A stretch of 64,000 bases of DNA from Chionoecetes opilio (GCA_016584305.1 JACEEZ010015176.1:78501-142500); one strand, 5' to 3'; shown: positions 52,136-63,945, numbered from the stretch's first letter. The notes: a model not told the origin generated them from the sequence alone. Numbers and translations: made by a program.

Positions 52136-53474
52136 CGGACAGCTGCCAGACTAGGTTAGGTTAGGTTTAGTTTAGCTTCATTCTAAACTAAACTAATCCT
52201 AACCTTAACCTTAACCAAAGACTACTCTATACTGGACTTGCTACTCATTTTGGGCTATTTCCAGTGGAGGCCAGTTTTGCGATTCCTGCCATTTTCGAAC
52301 ATTACTCCCTTTTCCCTTCCTATGGTTTATCAGTATATATGATATACTGTTATCTTCGTAAATGTTTGTTCTATAATATTATCAAATAAAAAACAGTAAA
52401 ATGCAATAAAGATATGCCATTATATATTATATGCATATGCATTATATGATATTATACGATATGCATTATGAGAGAGTTAAGAAATATGCATGAACTTAAT
52501 ATTCACTTGAACTCACCACCATTTAATATTTTGCGAGAAAACATTTTAGATGCTAGCGATAGAAAGAAGCGGATTTTCATTAGCTTTCCATTGCTATATT
52601 TCGTTTTCTGATAAATGAATCATAACCATGCATAAATTAGCGTTAACTAAAAAAATAACATCATCTATCGGGATAATTACCCGATGGATGATGTTATTTA
52701 TTTAGTTAACGCTAATTTATGCATGGTTCTAATTCATTTATCAGAAAATGAAATATAGCAATGGAAAGCTAATTAAATTCCGCTTCTATTGATATGTTGC
52801 ATGTAAAAAGTCTTCACGCAAAATATCAAATTGCGATGAGTTTAAGTGAATATAAGTTCATGCATATTTCTTCAGTCTCATAATGGAATTTCTTCAGTAT
52901 ATTTTAGTTTTTTATTTGATAATATTATAGAACAAACATTCACGAAGATAACAGTGTATCATTTATACTAATATGCCATAGTCTACTGTATTCATGGAAC
53001 ACTTTTTTACTTGCCGATACGATTGATGATGTTATTTTTTTAGTTAACGCTAATTTAGGCATGGTGGTAATTCATTTATCAGAAAACGAAATATATCAAT
53101 GGAAAGCTAATGAAAATCCGCTTCTTTCTATCGCTAGCATCTAAAATGTTTTCTCGCAAAATATTAAATGGCGAAGAGTTTAAGTATATATTGAGGTCAT
53201 GCATATTTCTTCACTCTCTCATAATGGCATTTCTTTAGTGTATTTTACTGTTTTTTATTTGATAATATTATAGAACAAACAGTTACGAAGATAACAGTAT
53301 ATCATATATACTGATAAACCTTAGGAAGGGAAATAGGGGTGATGTTCTAAAATGGCAGGAATCGCAAAACTGGCCTCCACTGGTCATGGGCGGGTTGGCG
53401 CGGGGCACGAGTAACAAGTCCAGTATAGAGTAGTCTTTGCCTTAACCTAACCTAGACTGGCTGCTGTCCATGAG
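52136..53474. mobile_element. Three-armed foldback element, about 1.3 kb
   Basis: Arm 1 (52136-52672) is mirrored by arm 3 (53035-53474) out to GGACAGC(T/A)GCCAG at both extremes. Between them arm 2 (52680-52985) is a second inverted copy, in direct orientation with arm 3. All share ATGCATAAATTAGCGTTAAC-like and GCTTTCCATTG blocks. No transposase frame. Confidence 0.88.
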
Positions 53475-53593
53475 GGAGGGTGTGGAAATTATCCACTAAC
53501 CACCCTCTCAATGAGCAGTGGTGGTTTTGTTTCCCCCTCCCTTGTGAGGGAGGCATTGTCTGCTCTTCATAGGGGAGAGAGAGTAGGGATGTA

Positions 53594-54318
53594 CACACAA
53601 ACCTCGATTTCCCGGATATCGGATTTGCCGGACAAAATCCGAGGTCCGGGGATATGTCAATCTCGGACAATTATTATTATTATTATTATTATTTTTTTTT
53701 TTTTTAAATGCCTGGTCCTGTTGGTAAATTGACCCAGTTATCCCAGGTCCGAGCGTCTCCTGTCACCCCTGGTCAGTGTCCGCGCCTCCCCCCAGGTGGC
53801 AGCATGCTCCGCGGTCGTATTGTTTACATTTGGGCACACAACATTCACGGTTCACCTGCACAGCCTCCGTCAGTCACCTGACTCCCACTGCCCCTGGTGC
53901 AAGAACATTTCTGAGACTATTGAACACTTTCTGCTGCCTCCCGCCAGGTGGCAGCATGTTCAGCGGTCGTATTGTTTACATTTGGGCACACGACACTCAC
54001 GGTTCACCTGCACAGCCTCCGTTAGTCCCCTGACCCCCACTGCCCCTGGTGCAGGAACGTCTCTTGAGACTATTGAACACTTTCTGCTGCCTCCCGCCAG
54101 GTGGCTGCATGCTCAGCGGACGTAAAAGTCCGCGGCGGGGTAGTCGATATTGGCGGTTGCCGGAGAGTAAATACTAGAGTAGGATAAACGTCCGGGGGTG
54201 GGTAATGGCATCGGACTTTTTTTTCTTTTTTTTTTTCTTTAATATATATTTTTTTTTTTACTTGCGATTCCCGGACCAGTCCTCCCCCCTATTAGTCCGG
54301 GAAATCGAGGTTTGTGTG
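53594..54318 (+). mobile_element. CACACAAACC MITE with captured LINE tail, copy M4
   Basis: Both termini intact, TA flanks. Two approximately 153-bp units, then the MITE right half. The matching empty site is in the 3' LTR at about 60950. Confidence 0.93.
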
Positions 54319-54628
54319 TACATATATATAATCATAATGGTAATGGGTATTAATTAAGGTATTTTAAGTAAATTATAAGTACTGGGATATTATAAAATAA
54401 ACATTCCTAGTGGTATTAACCATTTGCACCTTATATAAAATTAGCACCTTGGTTAGGCTAGGTTAGGTCATTGGCCGCCGCCCATTAGATTCTAGCCACT
54501 GAGATTTGTATACGTGGCTGGATATTGTGGCGGTCCCCCCGCCGCCCACCAGGAAGTCAGTACATTCCAGACCCTCGCGGGAGTTACACCTTTTGGTGCT
54601 TCTCTGATTATAGATGAATTGTATACAG

Positions 54629-54636
54629 ACTTTTGT
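54629..54636. repeat. 8-bp target duplication of the hAT MITE (left)
   Basis: ACTTTTGT here, ACTGTTGT at 56482-56489; the uninterrupted ACTTTTGTAGACATA is in the 3' LTR near 61302-61316. Confidence 0.88.
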
Positions 54637-56481
54637 CAAGGTTGTTTGATTTAAATCAAGTTGATTTTAATCACAGATTTAAATCATGATTTAAATCAAA
54701 TTATTTTTTTTAATAATCCCTGATTTAAATCATAACCTTATCATTATTTGAAAACGAGAGGGAACAAAAGGAAAATTAAGCAAATGGGCTTTATGAACAC
54801 CAATTTTATCATAGTGAGACTAAATGAGTGGTGCGGGGGAATCCACTGTGGCACTTTTAGATAGCAAATTGCCATGTGGCTGTTTTCACACCAGAAATAT
54901 TTTTTTCTCAATTATATATATACGGTATATATATTGTTGTACTGTACAAAAAGCCACACTACTATAACTAAAAGTTGAATGTGCGAGTTACTTTTGTTTA
55001 TAAAAACCCAAAGTGATATTAACCTAAGTTTAACCCTTTCACGCACAGTGACGCGATCGCGTCAAAATGGGCCCGTCTGCAATCTGAGCTTTTGACGCGA
55101 ATTGCGTCAAAAAACAGTTAAAAATTCGCCAAAAATAAAGTATTTGTCAGAATTGCGTCAAAATTTTCTGCGTCAAAGATCCAACCTAGACCTATAAAAT
55201 AAATTAATTGTCAACTCTCTCGTGTGAGTGGATGTGAAATGATAAGGGTTTGTGTGTCAGTTTCCACTCAGCAGGCAGCCTGTGCGCACGGATTGTCGTC
55301 CCTTTAAAAAGTGTCCCGAGCTGGCCATAATGAACATATGAAAATTATAATGGTAGCGTTGGAATCCTCATAAAAATCCGCTTTTATTGGCATATAAACC
55401 ATAAAAAGTTGACTCAGGAAGTTTAGAGCTACGAAGTGGTGAACGTAAGTATTTCTTATTTCTCTTTACTCAATATTTTTTCAGTCGGTAAATTCCCCTA
55501 TTTATTTGCATTTCTTGTTATTTTTTTCTTTCATAAGGCAGAATAATCTCTTGCAAAACCAATGATATATAATAATGCCAGGAAAAAAGAATACACGTTG
55601 GTGAAATTGATAACATAAAAAAATAATATCGCCGCACCGTCTGGCCATTTCGCGGGGCCCCTTAGGGAGCATAAGACGGATGTTGCAGTGGACGGAAAAA
55701 CTTATTAAACTTTTCTGGCGTGAAAGGATTAATATGCATTATGATTAATATATATATAGGTATATCAAACAAAAAATATAATTATCTTGTTTCACAGCCG
55801 AAGTAATTATTACTACAACAAAAATCCCATTGAATCTGATTGACTTCCCATTGGGAAGTCAAGTAGCAAGGATGACTATGAAAAATTAGGCTGAACAGTA
55901 TGATATAGCAAAATCAGGCAATATTTTGTGTAGCTGACTCTCATCAGACAGAATGATGACCTTTCATATGCCAGCTAGGAGGTTATTACCAGAGGTCAAA
56001 ATAATAATCATTTGGCGAGTCTTGGGGGGGTGGGGGGGGATAAAGCTTGCAGGACGGTAGGACCACCCACTCGATCCCCCAGCCAATAGGAACCACGAAT
56101 GGGACAGGGCCAATCTGGACCTGTTTTCGTGAGCATCAGTGCAGCCTGGGCCAGCCTTGACCGGTCTAGACAGACCTGGCAAACGTCACGAAAACGCGCT
56201 TATAGACATAGGTCTATTGATGTGAAAACGTCCATCACAGAAATAGAAAATATGGAAATTCATCTGAATTTCATGTTATATGCAGTTTTTATTCATTTAT
56301 TATTTCTCCTTTAAGTTACAAATATGCTAAATAATATTTTGTAGTAGTTAGATTTCATGTAGAACATCAAATTAATAAAAATAAAAAATATATATTTAAA
56401 TCAAATAAATCTGATTTAAATCAAATAAATCTGATTTTTTTTTTTTTTTTTTTTTCTAAATAAAAAAAATCAACAACCCTG
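54637..56481. mobile_element. hAT-type GTTGATTT MITE, copy 2
   Basis: Ends CAAGGTTGTTTGATTTAAAT and, reverse-complemented, CAGGGTTGTTGATTTTTTTT. Inside, AT-rich repeats of GATTTAAATCA lie next to both ends. A TTAA MITE is nested at 55034. Copy 1 lies at 43031-47340. Confidence 0.88.
55034..55728. mobile_element. TTAA-target MITE with CCCTTTCACGC termini, copy 1
   Basis: TTAA at 55030-55033 and 55729-55732; left CCCTTTCACGC, right GCGTGAAAGGA. The palindrome GACGCGATCGCGTC is 20 bp from the TTAA start. Close to copy 2 at 58410. Confidence 0.9.
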
Positions 56482-56857
56482 ACTGTTGTAGACATAGTGT
56501 TAAAATCATAGGACATGTCTTATCGACAAAGCGTATTTCAGTGCCGCGTCTATTAAAGCCTGAATAGCTTCCTTGACGTATCAGTGATTATACTCGCCGC
56601 GCCGTGATGGGTGTGATAACCTGCTTGACGCCCATACCAAAATACACCGCCTCCAGCCCTGATCATGGCCTGGCCACTTCGAATAACAAGATATTCCAGT
56701 ATTGATATGCCTTCAACCCAATTCAACCCTCCTATCCCCCGATAAGTATCTTAGTTAAATTAGCTGGGGTATTTTGTCGGGATGAGATAGAAATGGGTTT
56801 TCCAAAGGTAAGAGATTTCAAATAAATAAATGTTTGTGATATAAAATTTCCACAAAA

Positions 56858-56874
56858 TGGTGCCCCGAGTGAGG
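56858..56874 (+). promoter_or_regulatory. Candidate primer-binding site of the BEL/Pao element
   Basis: TGGTGCCCCGAGTGAGG lies three bases after the 5' LTR. The TGG start fits a tRNA 3' end complement. Confidence 0.55.
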
Positions 56875-57235
56875 AATATTAATGTTCATGTAATTCAAAG
56901 TGGTCATTGTGAGGCGTAGTTATGAGCCTATCACAACAGCTGGTTGAAGGAGTGGAGGTGGTGTTTCGCGGCGTCGGGAACGACTCAGCCGTATAACTAC
57001 TACACGCCAGTCAGAATATATTGCCTGTAGTTACGTAGTTAGTTGTGGTGGTTGAAATTAAATATGCCTGGTTACGCGTCTTGACAGACCAAGCTGACGA
57101 GCACTTCCACCACTTGATATAATAATTAATTATCAACTAACAATTATTTTAGTGATGTCATCTTCCATTTAATATTTTATTTGACTTAGTTATTAACTAA
57201 ATAATGGCGGAATGAGCTAAGCATTCATTATCGGC
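56875..57235 (+). other. BEL/Pao leader
   Basis: Non-coding stretch between the primer site and the first gag-like codons; no gene seen. Confidence 0.5.
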
Positions 57236-58405
57236 TAAATTAGCAATGCTCACATGGATATATAATAAGTGTGAGGACGCAATTAAGGCAATTCCTATTG
57301 ATTACAAAAATTTTAAGACAGGTCTACCATTGTTAAATGAGCAATGGGATAAATATGAGGAGGCTTACTTCCTATATGAAGTTCAATTAAGAGAAGCTGG
57401 GGGTAACGAATAAATTCAACAATGTGTGACCAATTATAAACAAGTGTCAAAGATATCTCGATAAAGTAATTGAATATGAGGAATTACTGAAGTGTGCTCA
57501 TATTCCATCAACAGCTAAAGCTTCTTTAACCCAAATTAAATTACCAGACTTGTCATTACCCCCAGTTCTCAGGAGAAAATTGGTTCTCCTTCTGGGATAG
57601 ATTTCGTAAATTTATTGATGATAGAGCTGACTTAACAGAGGTGCATAAATAAGCTTATTTGTTGGGTCAGTTGAGAGGTAAAGCATATTTGCTGGTAAAG
57701 GAATTAACAATAGAAAATGCCAATTATAATGTGGCGGTCAAGATTCTCAAAGAGAATTTTGAGGATAAAGACTTAGTTATTAAGAACCTATTTTGCAGGT
57801 TTATGGATCTACAAAGTCCTAATCATAATTTAAAGGAATTGGAAGTGTTCAGAGTAACTTTAAACTGCACTCTAAGAGCAATTGAAGCTCATAAATAATT
57901 AATTGAATCAGACTGGATGGCCAGTACTATGATATGGAAGAAATTACCAACAAGGATGCGTGATCGTTTAAATCAGAGGTACGTATAATAGTAATCACTT
58001 CACGGTCAAACAAATCGAAGATGGATTATTGCAGGAATGCAAACATTTGCAAGGTAGTGAGCAGGAACCTCCCACAGGGAGATCAAGATTGTTACACCTA
58101 AGGGTAATCAGCAATATCAGCCACCCTTAGAGTTTAAAGATCCCTCGTTAGTGGGTATTTATCCCGCGCCTGTTAAAGTTACACAAATCAAACAGCCTGT
58201 TATTAATATTCAAACTACTCATCCTACCAGTAAACCACTAAGACCTACTCAAATAAAAGATACAATCCCTAAATCCAGGGCTACTTCTAGTGAAGTACGG
58301 GCTACTTCTAGTGAAGTACGAAGAATAAATTGTGTCCTATGTGAGGGGGAACATCCACCCTCCACATGAAATATCTATTTAGATAGTTCCACAAGAGTTG
58401 AAAGG
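57236..58405 (+). pseudogene. BEL/Pao gag region (broken)
   Basis: Readable in pieces. Around 57540-57620 there is IKLPDLSLPP and FWDRFRKFIDD in neighbouring frames. The longest piece, 57659-57898, reads LGQLRGKAYLLVKELTIENA and VAVKILKENFEDKDLVI, the signature of the DUF1759-type gag of Pao elements. A later basic linker has an 8-codon tandem duplication (RATSSEV twice), then CVLCEGEHPP, the start of a zinc knuckle interrupted by a TTAA MITE. Several stops and frame changes occur. Confidence 0.8.
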
Positions 58406-58409
58406 TTAA

Positions 58410-59091
58410 CCCTTTCACGCACGGTGACGCGATCGCGTCAAAACAGGCCCGTCTGCAATCTGAGCTTTTGACGCGAATTGTGTCAAAAAAGTTAAAAATT
58501 CCCCCAAAAATAAAAAAAATGATCAGAATTGCGTCAACATTTTCTGCGTCAAAGATCCAACCTAGACCTATAAAATAAACTAATTGTCAACTCTCTCGTG
58601 TGAGTGGATGTGAAATGATAAGGGTTTGTGTGTCAGTTTCCACTCAGCAGGCAGCCTGTGCGCGCGGATTGTCGTCCCTTTAAAAAGTGTCCCGAGCTGG
58701 CCATAATGAACATATGAAAATTATAATGGTAGCGTTGGAATCCTCATAAAAATCCGCTTTTATTGGCATATAAACCATAAAAGTTGACTCAGGAAGTTTC
58801 GAGCTACGAAGTGGTGAACGTAAGTATTTATTTCTCTTTACTCAATATGTTTTCGGAGTCGGTAAATTCCGCTATTTATTTGCATTTCTTGTTATTTTTT
58901 TCTTTCATAAGGCAGAATAATCTCTTGCAAAACCAATGATATATAATAATGCCAGGAAAAAAGAATACATAATTGATAACATAAAAAAATAATTCGCCGC
59001 AGTCTGGCCATTAAGCGGGGCCCCTTAGGGAGCATAAGACGGATGTTGCAGTGGACGGAAAAACTTATTAAACTTTTCGTGCATGAAAGGG
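58410..59091. mobile_element. TTAA-target MITE with CCCTTTCACGC termini, copy 2
   Basis: TTAA at 58406-58409; the right flank is CTAA. Same palindrome and interior as copy 1 with a few indels. It interrupts the zinc-knuckle coding region of the BEL/Pao element. Confidence 0.9.
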
Positions 59092-59985
59092 CTAATGAGT
59101 CTTGGTAATTGCCTAACCTGTCTCCCTGGTAAACATGCTTTAAATGCATGCCCTATAAAGTTAAGAACTTGTAGGAAATGTAAACAATCTATTCATAATA
59201 TCACTCTTTGTCCTAACAGTGATATTAACTCAGACCCTACAGCAGTTAAAATGGCAGTCACTAATAAGAGTAGTTCAGCAGTTGTTCCTACAGCAGAATT
59301 GAAGGTGAGCCATAATGGTAATTCAGTCATTGTAAAGACAATGTTTGACAGTGGTGCACAAAGATCCTTCATAAGTAGGGAGATAGCTGAATTGTTACAA
59401 CTACCCATAATTAGTACTTAAGTTAATTTAGCCATATCAGGTTTTCTTGCCAATAAAGAGGCACAAAACTTTGATAGTTCAACCCCTAGTCCAATTAGGA
59501 AAATATAAATGTAGGGTAGCTGCTGTAGTTAATAATATTGGTATTAGTTTAACTGTAAAGGGACTAAAAGACACAGCTGAAATGCTAAGGGATAATGGTG
59601 TTGAACTAGTTAGTAATACCTTCGAGGACGTTGATGGTCCCTTCCAATTAATAATAGGCGCTGATTATTTTGGGCGTTACCTAAGGAAAGTCATCAAAAT
59701 ACATAACGTCTCTTATGTTCACCAGCGCTGGTGGTAATGTAATAATGGGACCCATCCCACATACTCACCAAGCCAAACAAGAGGAGAGTATTCCTAGTCA
59801 TGCACAACCTCTATTAATTACCAGAATTGGAACCACTTTCTTGCCCACACCAATTAGTGAGGTATTAGAGGCAAGTGATATTCCAGTTCATAATAAATAT
59901 ATTGCCACTAAATCCGAGGCAGAAAATAATAATAATAATAATGTCGCGAGGAAATACTACACTCAAATTAAACACAGGATTATGG
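59092..59985 (+). pseudogene. BEL/Pao zinc knuckles and aspartic protease
   Basis: Begins within the Cys/His cluster (CLTCLPGKHALNACP, CRKCKQSIHNITLC) and then the retropepsin of the DUF1758 type: VIVKTMFDSGAQRSFIS with the catalytic DSG, then, after a stop at 59421 and a frame change, GPFQLIIGADYFGRY. The frame then enters a spacer ending in an AAT microsatellite (59926-59942). Confidence 0.82.
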
Positions 59986-60843
59986 TTTAAAGGCCCTACC
60001 TGGCGAAAAGAGTGTAATAATATGCCTAAACAGGTTTCCACTCAGCCAGACATATCCGAAGATATAATAAGGGAACCTGAATTGATACCAGATCCTGTGA
60101 TAGACATTGAAAGGTTTTCCTTACTGAGCAAACTAATTAAGACTACTAATTTAGTCTTCAAATTCATTAAAAGGGATAGCTCTGATCATTTAAGGTTTTG
60201 GATCAGAACAATACAAAAGCAGGTATTTACAGAGGAATATCAGCTCTTAGCCTCAGCCAGCCCCCATAGGAACTAATTGACCAAATCATTAGGTCTGTAC
60301 CTAGATCATGAGAGTATAATTAGGTGTAGAAGGCAAAATTTGAAAGCTGATCTTCCAAATACCACCTGCCATCCCATACTAATTCCCAGACGCCACCATC
60401 TTACTAAATTATTGGTTGAAGAATATTATAGGAACTCATTACATGGCTGAATGGCTACAACATTAGCCGATATCAGGAGTCAATTATGGATAAATCATGG
60501 TAGACAGGCAGTCATATATTACCTCAAATCTTGCATCAATTATAATAGATCTGAAGGTAAACTAGTCGCCTATCTAGGTCCACCTGAACTTCCCACTGAT
60601 AGAAAGCTCCTAAAATCATTTGAGGTCACTGTTGATGATTATACTGGGGATATAATATTTTCCGGAGATAACTCTCCCCCCCAATCAAGTATATGTCTGC
60701 ATATTCACTTGTACCTCTATCAGGACTATTAATTTGAAATTAGTCAAAGACCATGGTGCTGAAACCACTATCCAAATGTTCCGACGCTATGTGGCCTGGG
60801 GGGATGTCACTTGAAGCGCAATTTCAGTTTTCGCCTGCTCCCA
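59986..60843 (+). pseudogene. BEL/Pao integrase region; RT missing
   Basis: Immediately after the protease spacer comes FSLLSKLIKTTNLVFKFIKR and FWIRTIQKQVFTEEYQLL, the block that normally follows RNase H in Pao elements. Then TLADIRSQLWINHGRQAVIY with the integrase zinc-binding H/C pattern, and GPPELP with a DYTGD core start. RT and RNase H are absent. The core is lost again before the 3' LTR (only FRRYVAWGG-like traces). The element is a deletion derivative. Confidence 0.78.
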
Positions 60844-60845
60844 GT

Positions 60846-61317
60846 TGTGGAAATTATCCACTAACCACCCTCTCAATGAGCAGTGGTGGTTTTGTTTCCC
60901 CCCCCCCCCTTGTGAGAGGTATTGTCCGCTCATCATAGGGGAGAGAGTAGGGATGTATATAAAATGATATACAATTATAATGGTAATGGGTATTAATTAA
61001 GGTAATTCAGCTAAATGATAAGTACTGGTATATTATAAATAAACATTCCCAGTGGTATTAACCATTTGTACCTTATATAATTAGCACAGGTCTTGGTTGA
61101 AGCGACTGGTCATTGGCCGCCGCCCATTAGATTCTAGCCATTGAGATTTGTATATTATATGAGTCTGGATATTGTGGCGGTCCCCCCGTCACTGGACCAC
61201 TGGGTCACTGGACTTCCCACTGGGAAGTCAGTACATTCCAGACCCTCGCGGGAGTTACAACTTTTGGTGCTTCTCTGATTATATTGAGAAGAATTGTATA
61301 TAGACTTTTGTAGACAT
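60846..61317 (+). repeat. BEL/Pao 3' LTR, truncated
   Basis: Starts TGTGGAAATTATCC like the 5' LTR and follows it to TAGACATA, where the sequence changes. Has neither M4 nor the hAT MITE. Confidence 0.85.
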
Positions 61318-61329
61318 ACCGTAAGGGTA

Positions 61330-62335
61330 CATTTTTACGATGGCACCAAACTTCCCTACACAATTCGAGAGAACTGGAACCCAAAATGCCAGGGGTCGCT
61401 GGCAGTTTTAACTCACTTTTTTTATAATAAGTTGGTCTACTGGAAAACAAAATATGGGCTTATTCCACTGCACTTAAAACACAAAAGTATAATATTAAGA
61501 ACGATTTTTTTCTATATGTATATTGTATAGAAGCCTGATTCTGTAAAACATTGTATATAACCAAATAACCAAGTAGGTTATAGTTGAGGAGGCGAGGTAA
61601 ATGCTACTCTATGATATTATATAGTCAATAACGAATGTTTAGAAGTTATCTATATCTAGGCAGTCATATTTTCCTGTTATTATTGTGTATCAATCAGATA
61701 GAAAGCCTGGAAGTGCAATGAGTCGACGCGTGAAGTCGTAATGTTTTGATTCAATCTCCCCGCCACCACTCCCGGCCGCGGCGTGTCGCCTCCACAATTA
61801 TAACCTACATTGTCGCAGCATCAAGCCGATTTCGGCATTCTTTATTCTTCGTTTTTCCAAGGCATTGCTTATTGTATTTTGACAAACGTTTGCCAGACGC
61901 AGCAGTACTGTCTTAGAAAAGTGTGAACATCGCCCAAATTTTACATGCCACAATATACATGTAAAAAATATATTTAGCTAATATAGCTATAATATTTAGC
62001 TATAAAATATTTAATATTTATATATTTATTTATATATAATATAATATTTAGCTATATAAGTAGCTTTGCTACTCGAGGCGAGTAATTTGCATTAAATTGC
62101 TATTATAGAACGTTCCATCGTAATGCATGTCATCCATATAATTAGTAGAACAGAAGAACTATATTTTTTGGTATTCAGATGCGGTGCATCAATGTTTATC
62201 GCGAAATGAATTTATGAAAAATATTAGTCGCGGAGCCAAAACACAAGTAGACCAACCTTTGAGTTAGAACTGCCAGCGACCACTGGCATTTCTCGAGTTT
62301 CAGATCACTGGAATTGGGAGCATGGTTTTTGTTTA
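61330..62335. mobile_element. Inverted-repeat element of about 1 kb
   Basis: The arm at about 61341-61450 (GGGTCGCTGGCAGTTTTAAC, GTTGGTCTACT) is mirrored by 62235-62330 (AGTAGACCAAC..., GAACTGCCAGCGACC). The loop is very AT-rich (61960-62060). Ends are not precisely set. Confidence 0.65.
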
Positions 62336-62707
62336 CCTTATTGTATTCTAAAAGACATTTTCTCTTTGAGCTTTCCGTCGCAAATCAAGTTTCGGAGATA
62401 TGAACATTTTAGGTGCGAGGAAGAATACGTCTCCTGTTTACAAAATGCCTCCCTCTTCCTCTTCTTGTGACCTGCATCGCTTTTGTTTCGGAGGCGCACC
62501 CGTGGCTACCTTACCTAACCTAACCTTACCTTACCTTACGTAACTTTTAACCTCCTAACTGGGTCCAATAATAAGTTTAATAAAATACCAAACAAAAGCG
62601 ATTTTGTCTGGAGTCTGGAGGAAAACAAACAGTAAGGGCAGGAAAGGACTCTAGAATTTTACAAAATGAATCTATACCTAGATAATTATTGTAGTGTATC
62701 AATTTAC
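62336..62707. other. Intron end next to exon 1; no gene seen
   Basis: Contains CCTAACCTAACC-type simple repeats at 62510-62540. Holds the donor side of the large intron. Confidence 0.5.
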
Positions 62708-63313
62708 CTGCTTGTCTTTGTTCTTGATAATGGATATTCCTCCCCCTCTTCCTCTTACTGGCCCCCTGCCCCTCACCATACCCCGTCCCCGGCCCCGGCC
62801 CCTCATGGGAGGTCTGGGAGGACCCATCATGCCTGGTCCTGGAGGTCCAAAGGGGGGTCTCATGGGCATGTGGGGTGGCGGCAACATCCCCTGCAAACCA
62901 CCTCGCACCCTGGGTCCCATGCCACCTCGAGGTGGGGGAGGACCCATGCCTCTTCCCAATCCCATTGGAGGACCTGGCGGTCCCAACCTGCCTGGCCCAG
63001 GACGGGGTCGAGGCACCAGGCGGCCTGGCGGGCCCATGGGGTCAGGTCTGCGGCCAGGCCCCGGGAGGGGCAGGCGGCCAGGGGGAGGCCCCATGCCCAT
63101 CGGCGGCGGTCCCATAGGACCTCGTGGAGGTCCCATGTTGTGGGGGCGTCTCATACCAGGCGGGGGGGGAAGCGGACGCGACATGAGCGGCGGTGGCTTG
63201 TGGACGCCCCCACCGCGGCCGCCCCGCTGGTTTACCCTGCCTCGACCTCCTCCGCCACGCCCACGTATACCCCCGCCACGCCGCTCTGCACTACCATTCA
63301 TCTGGCGACGCAT
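62708..63313 (-). CDS. RGG/proline-rich host protein, first coding exon
   Basis: 202 codons from the ATG at 63313 (MRRQMNGSAERRGGG) to a donor (AAG CAG then GTAAATT) in phase 0. The product is RGG-rich at the start, then long Pro/Gly/Met runs (GPPRGPMGPPPMGM, LPPPPGM), then RGRGRGRGM and a short basic end (SIIKNKDKQ). Low-complexity RGG/PG segments are typical of RNA-binding or RNP-granule proteins. High GC, unlike the neighbourhood, and overlapping + strand frames are shadows. The next phase-0 exon found on this strand is 34.6 kb away at 28118. Further exons inside the intron cannot be excluded. No gene name is assigned. Confidence 0.72.
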
Positions 63314-63600
63314 TATCACACCTTGCGATACTTTCTACGATAAATATTCTCTGGCAACACTTCAATTCAACACACCACTCCCGTGTCAGCACAGTTTCAC
63401 CACCACACGGCACACAACACCGATCGATCCACCAATCATGATGCCACATCGCCAACCAATGGGAGGCACGGCTCCCACACACCAGGGATAACATATGTAA
63501 AATATGTTATTGATCTCAATAGCAGCCACCGAATTTTATACTACCGTCTTTGATATGCGATGGTATTGTACCAGAAAAAATTATTTTGGGATGTACTATA
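63314..63600 (-). other. 5' flank of the host gene
   Basis: Immediately upstream of the ATG. No TATA box or initiator could be singled out. The context before ATG (GTGTGATA) is a fair but not ideal Kozak match. Confidence 0.35.
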
Positions 63601-63639
63601 AATAACATTTTGTTTGAAATGATGGTTAGATTCGTTTTA

Positions 63640-63800
63640 TCGACCCTGCCTTATCTCGTTTGCTATTTTATGAAGTACTAATAATCTTTTGTCCTACTAC
63701 CGTACACGTCTTCTACTAAACTTCGAACTTCTTGGCAAGCTGTTATTTTGGTCAAAATCACGGACAAAAATTAATAAATAGGTGCAACCATGCCGTCGCC
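63640..63800 (+). repeat. Dispersed repeat R2, partial copy
   Basis: TTATGAAGTACTAATAATC through ATCACGGACAAAAA parallels 51945-52040. Confidence 0.6.
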
Positions 63801-63839
63801 ATCAGGTTATCGATCCTCTCTTATCTCGTTTGCTACATT

Positions 63840-63945
63840 AGGCCTCTTCCATTTGTGTCCAAGTTGCATGAACCAGTTCTTTCAGTTCAGTTCAGGGTTG
63901 GGTTCTGGGTTCAGGGTTGGGTTCGCGTGTCACAAATGGAACGCA
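63840..63945. repeat. Small inverted-repeat unit (possible MITE)
   Basis: TTCCATTTGTG (63848-63858) and CACAAATGGAA (63931-63941) are exact reverse complements. Inside, TTCAGGGTTGGGTTC-like words repeat twice. Confidence 0.55.

Larger units (their letters stand above)
53481..56854 (+). repeat. BEL/Pao 5' LTR containing two nested MITEs
   Basis: Starts TGTGGAAATTATCC and ends AAATTTCCACA, a terminal inverted repeat. Without M4 (53594-54318) and the hAT MITE (54637-56481) it is about 0.8 kb. Its first 470 bp match 60846-61317. A primer-binding-like TGGTGCCCCGAGTGAGG follows three bases after its end. Confidence 0.85.

Noticed and set aside
62694..63491. Long + strand Pro/Arg-rich frames
   Set aside because: They are shadows of the - strand RGG exon, which has a start codon and a splice donor.
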